Positions 1 through 9,787 of a stretch of 64,000 bases of DNA are shown piece by piece. Source of the stretch: Amyelois transitella (lineage: Eukaryota; Arthropoda; Insecta; Lepidoptera; Pyralidae); the NCBI RefSeq assembly GCF_032362555.1, contig NC_083530.1, positions 1,146,001 to 1,210,000 of the forward strand, in the 5' to 3' direction. Position 1 is the first letter of the stretch; each line of letters opens with the position of its first letter. The notes beneath the pieces were generated by a model. That model was not told where the DNA came from. It ran no database searches and saw only the letters and a list, made by a program, of their open reading frames with translations. The position numbers were made by a program, and so were the translations under genes.

Positions 1-55
1 AATAATGAGAGTTTGTTTGTAAACTCTTCATTGCACATATAAAGAAATATAACAA

Positions 56-323
56 ACTACTTGTGCCCGCGACTTCGTCCGCGTGGAATAATTATTTTAG
101 GCATCATTGAAACCCTCAAGGATGAATAAATTTACCCCATTTTTTTTCACATTTTCCATTATTTCTTTGCTCCTTATAGTTGCAGCGTAATGTTATATAG
201 CCTAAGCCTTCCGCGATAAATGGTCTATTCTACACAAAACGAATTTTTCAATTCTAACCAGAAGTTCCTGATATCACCGCGTTCAAACAAACAAACTCTT
301 CAGCTTTATAATATTAGTATAGA
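56..323 (-). mobile_element. Helitron-like element, family 1
   Basis: Reverse-orientation copy. The 3' end (left side) keeps the GC-rich hairpin GCGACTTCGTCCGCG, but CTAG is mutated to CTAC. The 5' end (right side) reads TCTATACTAATATT on the minus strand and sits next to an A, as expected for A^T insertion. No coding capacity. Confidence 0.6.
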
Positions 324-408
324 TTACAAAACAGTCATTGGATTTATAAGAATATGTACAACGGCGGTCTTATCCCGATTGGGATTCCTTCCAGTCAACG
401 AAAATAAT

Positions 409-525
409 CTTCAATAATATTATAAAGCTGAAGAGTTTGTTAATTTGTTTGTTTTTTCATCCTTGAGGGCTTCAAGGATGCCCAATATAACTATTCCACG
501 CGGACAAAGTCGCGGGCACAGCTAG
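409..525 (+). mobile_element. Helitron-like family 1, internally deleted copy
   Basis: It holds the 5' ~35 bases (AATATTATAAAGCTGAAGAG) joined directly to the last ~75 bases ending GGGCACAGCTAG|T. The middle ~150 bases present in other copies are missing. Confidence 0.55.
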
Positions 526-532
526 TACCTAC

Positions 533-740
533 AGGATAATCCTTAATCAAAGAGGCGGGGCACACATTTATTTTATTTTCCACGTTGGTGCCCACGGAAG
601 ACCAGCGCTGCGGTATATACCACGAGAAATGCTGAGGGGCGGCCATTTTGGTACAAATGTTGTTATAGATTAAGGTTTTATGTTCTTGATATATTATTAT
701 GTACCAAATAAATATTTTTTTCTTTCTTTCTTTCTTTTCT
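533..740 (+). mobile_element. Probable non-LTR retroelement 3' end
   Basis: A GC-richer block containing GCCCACGGAAGACCAGCGC ends in CCAAATAAATATTTTTTTC, with a TTTC microsatellite directly after it. This resembles a retroelement 3' UTR inserted just upstream of the GMC exon at 776. No coding part is preserved. The assignment rests on the layout only. Confidence 0.3.
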
Positions 741-775
741 ATAAAAAGCATTGAGGATGTATTTATGGTTCACAG

Positions 776-3143
776 ATGGCGACACATTCGACTTTATCAT
801 CGTAGGCGCAGGAACAGCGGGTAGCGTACTGGCCAACCGGTTGACGGAAGTTGAAGACTGTAATGTGCTCGTGATAGAAGCTGGTGGGGATCCACCTGTA
901 GAATCTATTGTTAGTACATACATATATTCACGCCTATATCCCTTGCGGGGTAGGCAGAGCCAACAGTCTTGAAAAGACTGACAGGCCACGTTCAGCTTTT
1001 CGGCTCGATGATAGAATTGAGATTCAAATTGTGACAGGTTGCTAGCCCATCGCCTAAAAGAATAATTCCAAGTTTATAAGCCTATTACTTAGTCGCCTTT
1101 AACGACATCCATGGGAACGAAATGGAGTGATCCTATTCTTTTTTATTGGTGCCGTGTGGTTCCCACACGGTACCCGTTCACACACACACACACACGCATC
1201 TACTATAAGTTTTGATGAGTTTTGTAAGGGTAGAGGTTACAAACAGACAATACATACATTAGTTTGAGTGTTAACACTTACAGTGAGGTAAGAAGTCGTG
1301 AGGAAACCTGCGCGTTCAGGCAACTGGATGAGTAAATATGATCCAATATGAGTTAGGTACTCCTGCAAAGGTTGCGTAGGTCAGATGGGAGTCACTTTGT
1401 AAAAACCTGATTCTCCCGATCATGGATCTTGATCGTAAAGGCATACCCCAGGCTCCTCTCCAGAAAGGTGAGGATGTATCCAGGAGTCAGTCCTGGACTA
1501 AAGGAGGAAACGGGTAACAAACAGATAATGTGCAAAATCGCTATGCAATTAATGATATTACTAAGAAGGTTTTCAGTATTTAACGTATTTATTTCATTCC
1601 ATTTCCAGATACCAGGTGGATTCGCTTTGTTGCCTCGGACAAAATACGACTGGAATTACACGGCCGAATTCGATGAGGCGTTCAGCCTTGGACACTTGAA
1701 CGAAATCCTCGATCTTACAAGCGGCAGGGTTCTAGGCGGGTCCAGTTCTATCAACCATTTAATATATGGTAGAGGTTTCCCGTATGACTATGATAAGTGG
1801 GCAGAAGTTGTAGACGATGAGAGTTGGAACTGGGAGAACGTATATGAATATTTCCTTAAACTAGAACGATTGCAAGATCCAGGAATCTTGACCTCTCCAG
1901 ACAGAGTTAATCATGGTCTAAGTGGAAACATCGGGACAACTAGAGAACCGAGTCCAACAATGCAGAAATATTTCGAAGCGATTGAAGAAATTGGTTATAA
2001 TGTAATTCTTGACACAGTCCCTGGACTAAATGACGCTCAAACTAAATTGGCATTCTCTGAAATTTTACTTTTCATTGCTAACATACAACGTCAGAGCTCA
2101 GCTCATGGGTATCTTTCTTTTAAAGACGCTAAAAGTAATTTGAATATTCTTAAAGACAGTTTTGTCACTAATGTAGTATTTAATGATGATAAAGTCGCAA
2201 TAGGTGTTAATGTTTTGACGAATAACGGTCAGGAACTAACACTTTATGCAAAAAACGAGGTGATTTTATCAGCTGGAGTGTTTAATAGTCCAAAGATTTT
2301 ATTACTATCTGGCATTGGACCTGCAAATGATTTGACAGCTTTGGACATACCAGTATTATCAAATTTGCCTGTAGGCGAAAACTTTCAGGATCATGTCGGA
2401 GTTTTATTGATACAAAGCAATGAAAATCTTGTTACTCTTCCAACTATGCGTCCCCCAACGGAATTCCCTCTTCCAGGGAACGTTGGTTACGTAACACTTG
2501 ACGCAACACAGTCATATCCAACTTACGAATCTTAAACTTCGTTTTCAATAACAATCTAGTTTTCTCTCTCATTTGTTCTATAGTATTCTCTTATAGAGAC
2601 TCTATCTGTGACAGCATAATGGATCAAACTGCTAATGTAGAATTTTACGCGTCACTTCCATCACTTTTGCATCCAAAATCTACTGGGAAAGTGCAACTTA
2701 GAAGCGCTGATCCTAAAGATGCACCCATTATAAATGCAGGATACTATTCTGACGCGTCCGATATAGATACTATGGTAAATATCATTGAAGATATTCTTAA
2801 AATACAGAATTCGTTAGTTTTCACAGCTGCAGGAGCTAAAGTTGTTGAAGTTGACCTACCTGTTTGTAAAAACTATCCATTTCAAAGCAGAGAATATTGG
2901 GAATGTTATATTAAGTACATGTCAACGTCTCATTTCTATTACACAAGTACATGCGCCATGGCATCTGTTGTTGATTCACAGTTCAATGTTTACGGAGTTG
3001 CTAACCTTAGGGTCGTGGACGCTAGTGTTATACCGTTTGCTGTAAGTGCTAATCCTGAAATAGCTGTGGTTGCTGTAGCAGAGAAAGCGGCTGACATTAT
3101 CAAAGCTAAATATTTTCCTACCCTTAATACTGTAGATATTTAA
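776..3143 (+). CDS. GMC oxidoreductase (glucose dehydrogenase / ecdysone oxidase-like), 5'-incomplete, frameshifted
   Basis: FAD-dependent GMC-family alcohol/sugar/ecdysteroid oxidoreductase. Two exons are visible: 776-909 (acceptor CAG at 773-775, donor GTTAGT) and 1609-3143 (acceptor TTTCCAG); the join is phase 0 and reads ..VESI/IPGGF... Seen in order: FAD-binding GAGTAG at ~805-822, GMC signature 1 ([18 protein letters not shown]) at 1723-1776, signature 2 ([16 protein letters not shown]) at 2275-2322, and the C-terminal substrate/active-site lobe with the conserved His at 2931-2933 followed by STCAM and [11 protein letters not shown]. The exon for the N-terminus and any signal peptide is not in the window. 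In the long exon the frame stops at TAA 2533-2535 but continues without a gap in another frame from 2532 ([11 protein letters not shown].. to 3143), so one base is missing or a sequencing error is present. AATAAA lies at 3143-3148. The family is expanded in insects, so the exact substrate cannot be assigned. Confidence 0.85.
911..1170 (-). mobile_element. SINE-like repeat family A (in GMC intron)
   Basis: Defines the commonest repeat here, ~260 bp. Sense orientation starts with the imperfect hairpin GTGCCG-N9-CGGCAC, continues through blocks such as GGACCACTCCATCTC, GGCGACTAAGGGATAGGC and GATGGGCTAGCAACCTGTCA, and ends GTCTACCCCGCAAGGGATA..GACGTGATT followed by (ATGT)n. No open reading frame is conserved between copies. 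The tail matches the LINE described at 21593. This copy is reversed and lies in the intron between the two GMC exons. Confidence 0.75.
1250..1480 (+). mobile_element. Repeat family C (short retroelement)
   Basis: Contains TGAGGAAACCTGCGCGTTC, AGGCAACTGGATG and GTAAAAACCTGATTCTCC blocks. The same blocks recur at 18484-18680, 36195-36270, 52250-52435, 52905-53000 and 61590-61700. No coding capacity. It looks like a SINE or LINE 3' part. Confidence 0.45.
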
Positions 3144-3541
3144 ATAAAGAAGTTAGTAATTAATCCTGTTTTTTTATAAACTGTAAGTAAATAGATAAAG
3201 AATAGTGATTACTCCGCTGGAAGTAATGAAGAATTTGATAAAAAAAAAATTATGGTGAGTTGTACTAAGAAGTTCCTATGACTTAGATTCTTAACCTCTA
3301 CTAATAAGAGCTATTAATGAGATATTAATATATATAATCTCATTAATAAGAGCTATCAAGAAAATTTTAGAGGGTTGTTTAGTAAAAACCCTTGCCCGGC
3401 CGTATATCTTTATCTAATTAAACTAAAAGAATAGAAGACTTGATGTTACAAACTTAGCTCCCAAATGATAATTAGCGAGCTAACGTTTCCTAACTTGAGG
3501 AAACTGAAGGTTGGACAAAGTATAAAATTACATAAGATACA
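3144..3541. other. 3' flank of GMC gene, no gene seen
   Basis: AT-rich DNA. It holds a short perfect palindrome (ATTAATGAGAT / ATCTCATTAAT at 3317-3350) and then the left flank of the transposon. No exon, RNA gene or recognised repeat was found. Confidence 0.5.
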
Positions 3542-3549
3542 CCTTTTTT
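3542..3549. repeat. Left target-site duplication CCTTTTTT
   Basis: Eight bases directly outside the left inverted repeat. They are identical to 9499-9506 outside the right inverted repeat. Confidence 0.9.
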
Positions 3550-3719
3550 GGTTTGTTCCCATTCAGTCACACCCAGATCTGAAACACTGTTACTCAATGG
3601 GACAAAAATTCCCGTTGTGTAGCAGTGGTACACATTGCAACTATCGTTTTCCCAATGAGTAACACTGTTACACAATGGCACTTTGTATTCCCCAGTAACA
3701 CTGGTTAAGAATATTTTTT
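3550..3719 (+). repeat. Left terminal inverted repeat
   Basis: Pairs with 9325-9498. It contains its own inverted repeat: CACTGTTACTCAATGGGA at 3585-3602 and its near-complement at 3650-3667, so each TIR can fold into a hairpin. GTAACACTGTTAC is palindromic at its centre and is a plausible transposase-binding core. Confidence 0.9.
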
Positions 3720-4169
3720 ATAAAAGCATTTCTAATGTTTTGACGTTCCTCGATTCAAGCACGCCCAAACTGTCTATCCACTTTTATGTTTTTTTCAGGC
3801 ATAATATTGGTGTCCACTATGCAGAAGAATTCTCCCACCTTTTTTCTTAATAAACAATAAGTTACACGAACCAGAAGAAGGGGAGCGAATTTTCGACATT
3901 GTATATGAGTCATTTTCAAAATAGATGTACCGTAACACAATATAAACACAAAAGAACAGTCCGATTTTGTTACACAAAAGATAAACTGTTCCACAAAGGA
4001 ATTTGTAAGGGTCCGTACATAGGTATAATTATGTGGTTGGAAAAAAAGCATCAAAATAATTATCTGATCTTTATTAAAAAAAAAGGTACACATACCATCC
4101 ATCCATAGCCAAATCACTTACAAAACATTTTTTTTTATCTGACAAAAGATTTAAGCGAAAATAATGTTC

Positions 4170-4490
4170 ATGAACATAAAAAGTCAAATAACTTTGTTTA
4201 AATGAAAGTAAATTATTAAAATAAAACAAAAGTCAAACTTAAAAAACTTTGTCCAAACGAGAATAAACAATATCTTATTAAAATTAATAAAAAGTCAAAT
4301 AACTTTGCTTTGTTTAAATGAAAGTAAATTATTAAAATAAAACAAAAGTCAAACTTAAAAAACTTTGTCCAAAAGAAAGTAAACAATATCTTATTAAAAT
4401 AAATCAAAAGTCAAACTTAAAAAACTTTGTCCAAAAGAAAGTAAACAATATCTTATTAAAATAAATCAAAAGTTAAACTTATAAAACTTT
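4170..4490 (+). repeat. ~62-bp minisatellite inside the transposon
   Basis: About five units sharing AAAGTCAAACTTAAAAAACT and AATATCTTATTAAAATAAA, spaced 62-63 bp (blocks at 4229, 4291, 4345, 4407, 4469). It lies between the left TIR and the 3' end of the coding frame. Confidence 0.75.
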
Positions 4491-4543
4491 GACTGAACAT
4501 AATATTTGTGCATATCAAAAATTTAAATTAAGTATTAAAAGTC

Positions 4544-4801
4544 TTAATCAAAATAAATGCGATCACTGTCTTCTGATAACATATAGTAATTTGAAACTGA
4601 ACTTAAATGGACATTTTTTACAATATTTGCAGCCGGGAGTGTATCTCTGTCAATTTTTTTTGGGGGTACGAATTTAAGCTGAGGTTTTTTTACAGTTTTT
4701 AAGAAAAATATTGTATACTTTATTTCAGGTCTGAGTTCGACGTTTTCAATAAATCCTATATAATATGTCCATCCCTTTTTTTCATAATATCTAACCAACA
4801 C
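4544..4801 (-). CDS. Out-of-frame C-terminal domain of the transposon protein
   Basis: Begins one base after the main stop codon and in a different frame. It reads DSVLVRYYEKKGWTYYIGFI.., then ..YTIFFLKTVKK, PPKKIDRDTLPAANIVKNV. The pattern (VLV-x-Y then YIG then FLK then IV) resembles a small beta-barrel, SH3/chromo-like domain that I associate with the C-termini of related uncharacterised proteins. Either a short intron, a frameshift mutation or ribosomal frameshifting would be needed to attach it. No clear splice pair was found, so decay by a one-base indel is as likely. Confidence 0.45.
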   Translation of the reverse strand: MLVRYYEKKGWTYYIGFIENVELRPEIKYTIFFLKTVKKPQLKFVPPKKIDRDTLPAANIVKNVHLSSVSNYYMLSEDSDRIYFD

Positions 4802-4802
4802 A

Positions 4803-7800
4803 CTATCTTTTATTGTAGTTTATAAAATTTTCTAATTCTTGTACTTTGGTTTCTTTTTCAGTTTTAGTTATATTTTCAGTCTCATTGTCTCTTTTAGCAT
4901 AGTCTTTATTTTCTGATTCAGTCTCATTTTCTCTTCTTTTATCCTTGTTCGAGTAGTATTTTTCTGATTGTTTTTCTTCTATCACTACTTTTCCCTCTTC
5001 TATATTTTCTGATTCAGTCTCATTTTCTCTTCTTTTATCCTTGTTCAAATAGTATTTTTCTGGTTGTTTTTCTTCTATCACTACTTTTCCCTCTTCTATT
5101 ATGGTCTCTTCAGTATCATCACTTTTTAGTTCTACTTCCGTACCTATTGTGGCCCCTTCTATTTCTGCCTTCTTTTCTTTTATCGCATTAGCATTATTAG
5201 TAATATTGTCATCTGCTGCATTTTCCATATCTTTTAACACTTTCTTATTTTCTTCGGCTGCACTCTCATTTCTAATATCTTGGAATCTTGATTGAATATT
5301 TGTGTTTGTTCCGAAACTTGTAGCTAGTTGATGTTTTATAGAAATGTCTATTTTGTCGACGTTATTAAGCCTAAATGGGCCGTAATTTTTTAAATCGAAA
5401 TATCTGACATTTTCTGGAGTATTTCTTATATCAGATAAGAGGGTAATTTTCTTATTACTACTCTTAATTAGGTTTGTTGTCTTACTTTCTTCTAAAATAT
5501 TTTCTTTGTCACCTGTTTTACTGTTTTCTGACTTGCACTCTTCTTCAACCTTCCAATCACTATCTTCGGATTCAGCATAAGTTATATCAGAATCAACGCT
5601 TGTATCACTGTCTGCTCTTGCTAATCGTTTCTTTTTTGTAATGCGTCTTCTTTTGATTGTCGTTCTTTCCGTTTCCGTTATATTTCTATTATATTTTCTC
5701 TTCTTATTCTTAATAATCAAGTTATGCTCTTTTAAGTCAAAACAATCACATAATGCTTCTTTACAGAAACAAGCCAGTTTTCTATATTTTATTGTATCGT
5801 CCTGGTCTGTTGTAATCACTTGATGTATAGTCATTGTGTTTGGAACAGGGATCAATTCTCTTGTACCAAATTCTTGTTTTACAGTTTGTATATTTTCTTC
5901 CGATATGTAAAAGAAAGCAATTTTCGACTGACCCTTTATTAGAGTGTCGTAGGCAGTTTGTGCATTGATAATGTCTTCACCGTGTGCAACTTTTTTGTCT
6001 AATGTCCGTTTTACTGCACCGCCTATCCCATCTGCTGCCCCTTTGCCGTGGGCAGATTCAAAGAATGACCAAGTAGAATTTTCAAAACCCATTTTTTTAA
6101 TCATAATTGAATGTAGATAAAAATTGCCTTTCTGGCGATACTGGGTGGTGGGCCCATCGGAAAAAAAGTGTATTGTAGTCACATTCGTTATAATTTTTTT
6201 TATCTGTTCTAAAATAGGTGTCAGATGAGCCCAAATAGCTGAGGGTTCGTGATTATTTGAAGGTGAAATAGTGCAAAATGATTTTTCTTGTAAGCCCAGC
6301 TCGTTTTTGTAATAAATGACTCCAGTATGTAATGTAAACTGTTGTTTAGAACCGGCAAAATGTGTTGCTTGTACCTCTTCATTTAATTTGCAAAGATAAT
6401 TTTCAGAGAAATCGCAATGTATAATGCACTGATTTTCAGTTAGTGTTTCTTTACATCTTTTATACATTTGGTATGCATGATAAATGTTGAAAAAGTGTTT
6501 TTTGAATATGAGAAGTTGTTCCGAAAATGTCTGTATCAAAGTTTCTAACGTACCTTGTACCATTTCTTTAGAAGTCTTCTTTGTAGTCTTGGTTTCAGTT
6601 TCCTGGTCAGTACTTTTTATTTTAGTGTATTCATGTTTCTTTGTAACCCAGCTGTACCAAAACACAGTCATATCTTTATTTTTTTGTGACTCATCAAATG
6701 AAATAATCTTATCTTTACATCTATCGCATTCATTATACATACACTTCTCATTGAACTTGTCACATACAATTTCTGAAACCAACTGTTCCAAATCGTCTGT
6801 TTCAAGAAGTCCGAGTATTTTTAGTTTCTGCGCTAGAAATGACAAATTTGCATGTTTGACACATGCACATGTGTTTCTTTGGGAACTCTTAGGATCCAAA
6901 ATATAAAACGGCTTGTATCTGGTGAAAGTTGTATATGAAACCGAACCACCTTCCTCTTTATACTTTTTATGTAATTTATCTAGTGAATCTAGTAGATATC
7001 TTCTTTGTTTTTTATTTTTCTTACATGTTATAGTCTCTTTTTTTCCTGCTGTAATTCTGCTGTTATCGTCCCTTTCTAAAAATAATTGTATCTCGTTCAT
7101 CCTTCTCCTTTTCTTCTGAAGTTGTGTTTGTCTTTGTCTGAGTCTACCTTTTAATCCGAAGCAAGAATGGCCGAGTTTAGTCTTTAATTTGTACTTTCTT
7201 ACTAATTCGTTGTCAACCACATTCTTTAAAACCTTTTTCTCGGGTTTTTTTTCTGCTTTATTGTACTGATTATTCAACGATTCTTTCAAAACATATCCTT
7301 CAAGTATCACCTTTTTTACTTTTTTTTTCTCTGGAGTAGGTATATTTGGCACTGTTTCTTCCAAAAATTTTTCTGTTTTTGAACATGGTGTTGTTGCTTC
7401 TTTATTTTTCGTAGTGATATTTTTGTCTAAATTTTCGCAAAACTGTAAGTCCTCTTCTAATTTGTCTATGGATTTTTTTAAATTTTCAATTTTTACTTTG
7501 TAGCGAGATATAGCTCTTCTTTGTTTTTTTATAACTCTAGCCATCTTTTGAACTTTGTCTTTTAATACTGAATTTTCTTTTGATAAAATATATCGAACTT
7601 TACGTTTTTCTTTTTGAGTCGTTTCAGCAGTGTTGGTTGGTTTGCTAGTGGATGGTTCACCATTTCTTTTCTGCTTTTGCTCTCGCCATTTTTTTCGTTT
7701 TTCATTCTGCAAATAATCTGAAAATTGGTTAATCGGTTTATATTTTCTCTTGGTCCTCTCAGCATTCTCTTTTTTCAATTTTTCTAATTTATCGGGATTT

Positions 7801-7859
7801 TCGCGTTTTAATTTTTCTCTGTATTTTTTTTGGCGTTCGGCTGGAGTCATCGGAGGCAT
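4803..7859 (-). CDS. Transposon-encoded protein, putative RNase-H-fold transposase (~1,018 aa)
   Basis: The start is taken at ATG 7859-7857 (MPPMTPAERQKKYREKLKRE). The frame is open ten codons further upstream, but a possible splice acceptor (CTATAG) lies there. Using numbering from that upstream Met (+10), the order is: a basic AERQKKYREKL N-terminus; a coiled coil ~100-155; a Cys/His cluster C341-x-C343-xx-H346 ... C376, C383, C388, C391; a core with HCDFSENY (D493), FFSDGPTTQYR (D578) and FFESAHGKGAADGIGG (E611, H614, D620); a second cluster CFC-x4-CDC at 707-716; then a long acidic/basic low-complexity tail. D493, D578 and E611 or D620 are candidate metal ligands of an RNase-H-like nuclease. 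This is inference from spacing. I recall similar uncharacterised proteins in animal genomes but cannot name the superfamily. The TIRs and target duplication around it make a transposase role likely. Confidence 0.8.
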   Translation of the reverse strand: MPPMTPAERQKKYREKLKRENPDKLEKLKKENAERTKRKYKPINQFSDYLQNEKRKKWREQKQKRNGEPSTSKPTNTAETTQKEKRKVRYILSKENSVLKDKVQKMARVIKKQRRAISRYKVKIENLKKSIDKLEEDLQFCENLDKNITTKNKEATTPCSKTEKFLEETVPNIPTPEKKKVKKVILEGYVLKESLNNQYNKAEKKPEKKVLKNVVDNELVRKYKLKTKLGHSCFGLKGRLRQRQTQLQKKRRRMNEIQLFLERDDNSRITAGKKETITCKKNKKQRRYLLDSLDKLHKKYKEEGGSVSYTTFTRYKPFYILDPKSSQRNTCACVKHANLSFLAQKLKILGLLETDDLEQLVSEIVCDKFNEKCMYNECDRCKDKIISFDESQKNKDMTVFWYSWVTKKHEYTKIKSTDQETETKTTKKTSKEMVQGTLETLIQTFSEQLLIFKKHFFNIYHAYQMYKRCKETLTENQCIIHCDFSENYLCKLNEEVQATHFAGSKQQFTLHTGVIYYKNELGLQEKSFCTISPSNNHEPSAIWAHLTPILEQIKKIITNVTTIHFFSDGPTTQYRQKGNFYLHSIMIKKMGFENSTWSFFESAHGKGAADGIGGAVKRTLDKKVAHGEDIINAQTAYDTLIKGQSKIAFFYISEENIQTVKQEFGTRELIPVPNTMTIHQVITTDQDDTIKYRKLACFCKEALCDCFDLKEHNLIIKNKKRKYNRNITETERTTIKRRRITKKKRLARADSDTSVDSDITYAESEDSDWKVEEECKSENSKTGDKENILEESKTTNLIKSSNKKITLLSDIRNTPENVRYFDLKNYGPFRLNNVDKIDISIKHQLATSFGTNTNIQSRFQDIRNESAAEENKKVLKDMENAADDNITNNANAIKEKKAEIEGATIGTEVELKSDDTEETIIEEGKVVIEEKQPEKYYLNKDKRRENETESENIEEGKVVIEEKQSEKYYSNKDKRRENETESENKDYAKRDNETENITKTEKETKVQELENFINYNKR
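4908..5099 (-). repeat. 96-bp coding tandem duplication in transposon protein
   Basis: Two copies of a 32-residue unit (GKVVIEEKQ-S/P-EKYY..NKDKRRENETESEN) in the acidic C-terminal tail. The unit is a multiple of three, so the frame is kept. Confidence 0.8.
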
Positions 7860-7869
7860 TTTTCGGTAC

Positions 7870-9320
7870 CTATAGAGCAAACACACCAATACTTATCATT
7901 TTTTTTTAAATTAAAATACTATAGTTGAACAAAAAAAATGTCATAAATATCTGAAAGGATAATTAATAATATTTACCAAAGATACCTAATACCTACTCAA
8001 AATAAAATTGATCAAGCAGCATAATAAATAGGCAACCATACCTATTTTTAAAAAATATTTTATAATTTTACTTATTCAAGATATTACAAAGTGCAGATAT
8101 AGATACACCCTTATCCTTTGTGTAACGTTACACATGTTACACAAAAGATTGTGTAACGCTTGAACGTCACACAAAAGAACAATTTCCAGTGGTGTCAACA
8201 TAACCTTCAAAAAATTTATAAAGAAAAATCTTACTAATATAATTGTTTCATAGTTTTATTCTTATTGTACAAAACCAAACAACATAATTCAAAAAGATTT
8301 TTGCGGAATTTACTATTTACTTACCAGAAAAGTCCACGTTAAACAAGAGAATTTTTTGTTGACAAATCTCGAGCACACCATGATTCTTAACCTCAAAGTG
8401 AAATGACCGGCCGCACTGTCATTTGGTCAAGTTGGTAGTACCGTACAGTATTGCCATACTAAAATTTATTATGAGTGCGTTCAAAATCAATTAAATAGCC
8501 ATAATATTTCAGTTACACATAAGAATTACACAAAAGAAATAAATTGGAGACATTTAATTAAAAACCAATAAATCGCCTATGCATTATCTTTTACTAATAA
8601 CAATCGGTTTTGCGTAAAACAATATTTTCACCTATTCTACTATGAGCTAAATACAATTAGATTTAAAACATAAAATACCAAATTATTAGTTTGAATTAGA
8701 GGGAGTGTGTGGGCGACAAAAAAATATTGTATGAAAGGCATTAAATTACGTCTTAATTTTATTACTAATTTAGAAATTATTTATAAATCTAGTGTTATAA
8801 AAGTGATAAACGTTTAAATAATAGTTATAAGAAGCACATAAAATAGAATTAATCATATAAATCCAACATTAAAATAGTAAATATTCAAGGAGACAGATTT
8901 TGTTTAGTGTATGTACAACTATTTTGCAAATGACTCATATAACCAAACGTGCTTCAACGAATGTATATCACATTGCTCTATGCATATCCTGTATAAAAAG
9001 GGCAAAGGAAGGGGTTACAAGTATTGGTTAGTTTTTCACCACCTCATTGGTTATTTATTTTAGCAAAAAGCCGCCATTCACTAATGTTTTTCATTGTTTA
9101 TTAAGTGACGTCATTTACTTACCTACCTGAATTATTTGAACCCGGCGCCAGCTCACTTGCGGCGTATTTCAAAGCACAATTGAAACAATAGTTTTCGTGG
9201 ATCTGGATGGCCAAAAAGAGATAAGATCGTAGACTACAATATTATGTATTTTCTACACTAATTTGTTACATGTCTTATTCTTTTTCAGTTAAGAACTAAT
9301 TAAACAAACATTAGAAATAA
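7870..9320. other. Noncoding 5' region of the transposon
   Basis: AT-rich. It contains repeated GTTACACAA / TTACACAAAAGA motifs at ~8110-8180 and ~8510-8540, presumably subterminal binding sites or promoter DNA for the minus-strand gene. No second open frame is seen. Confidence 0.5.
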
Positions 9321-9324
9321 TAAA

Positions 9325-9498
9325 AAAAAAATATTCTTAACCAGTATTACTGATCGGGAATACAAAGTGCCATTGTGTAACAGTGTTACTCATTGGGCAA
9401 ACGATAGTTGCAATGTGTACCACTGCTACACAACGGGAATTTTTTTCCCATTGAGTAACAGTGTTACAGATCGGGGTGTGACTGAATGGGAACAAACC
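9325..9498 (-). repeat. Right terminal inverted repeat
   Basis: Near-complement of 3550-3719, including the internal hairpin. The inner boundary is the shared run AAAAATATTCTTAACC. Confidence 0.9.
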
Positions 9499-9506
9499 CC
9501 TTTTTT
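9499..9506. repeat. Right target-site duplication CCTTTTTT
   Basis: Matches 3542-3549 exactly and lies directly after ..GGGAACAAACC, which fixes the element end at 9498. Confidence 0.9.
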
Positions 9507-9700
9507 AGTACATTTTAACACTTGGCTAGATACTGCATAATTATTTTTCTTCATCCATATTCATCAATCTTCTAAGTCTTCAAAAAGAGGAGGTACTCAA
9601 TTCGACCGTATTTTTATGCAGACCTTCCTCGACAAGATTCCTCACGATTCACCATCCATCAGAGCGTGGGTTAGGTATCATAATGTTTTCCTCATCTTAG

Positions 9701-9785
9701 CGTGCCGTGTGGCTCCCGGCACCAATAAAAAAAGAATAGGACCACTCCATCTCGTTCTCATGGATGTTGTAAAGGACCACTCCCT
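9701..9785 (+). mobile_element. SINE-like family A, 3'-truncated
   Basis: Keeps only the 5' hairpin and the first ~80 bases. It is followed by part of a tRNA-SINE tail in reverse (9788-9900) and another family A copy. Confidence 0.6.
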
Positions 9786-9787
9786 CT

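Larger units (their letters stand above)
3550..9498 (-). mobile_element. 5.95-kb DNA transposon with long TIRs and 8-bp target duplication
   Basis: The ends are GGTTTGTTCCCATTCAG... and its exact complement. The inverted repeats run 3550-3719 and 9325-9498, and their alignment shows only a few substitutions and one 3-base indel (~95% identity). They are flanked by a perfect direct repeat CCTTTTTT at 3542-3549 and 9499-9506. A single long minus-strand reading frame (4803-7859) fills the centre. Noncoding subterminal zones of ~0.8 and ~1.4 kb carry scattered copies of TTACACAAAAGA (for example ~3969, ~8132, ~8525). An 8-bp duplication is known for hAT, P, Zisupton and some other superfamilies. 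The protein has no THAP, BED or hAT dimerisation features that I can recognise, so the superfamily is left open. Confidence 0.93.

Noticed and set aside
1429-1608. Coding sequence upstream of the second GMC exon
   Set aside because: The open frame extends to 1429, but this stretch is repeat family C and intron. The acceptor at 1607-1608 joins in phase with the exon ending at 909.
3550-9498. P-element or hAT assignment from the 8-bp duplication
   Set aside because: The protein shows no THAP, BED or hAT dimerisation features that I can see, so duplication length alone is not enough.
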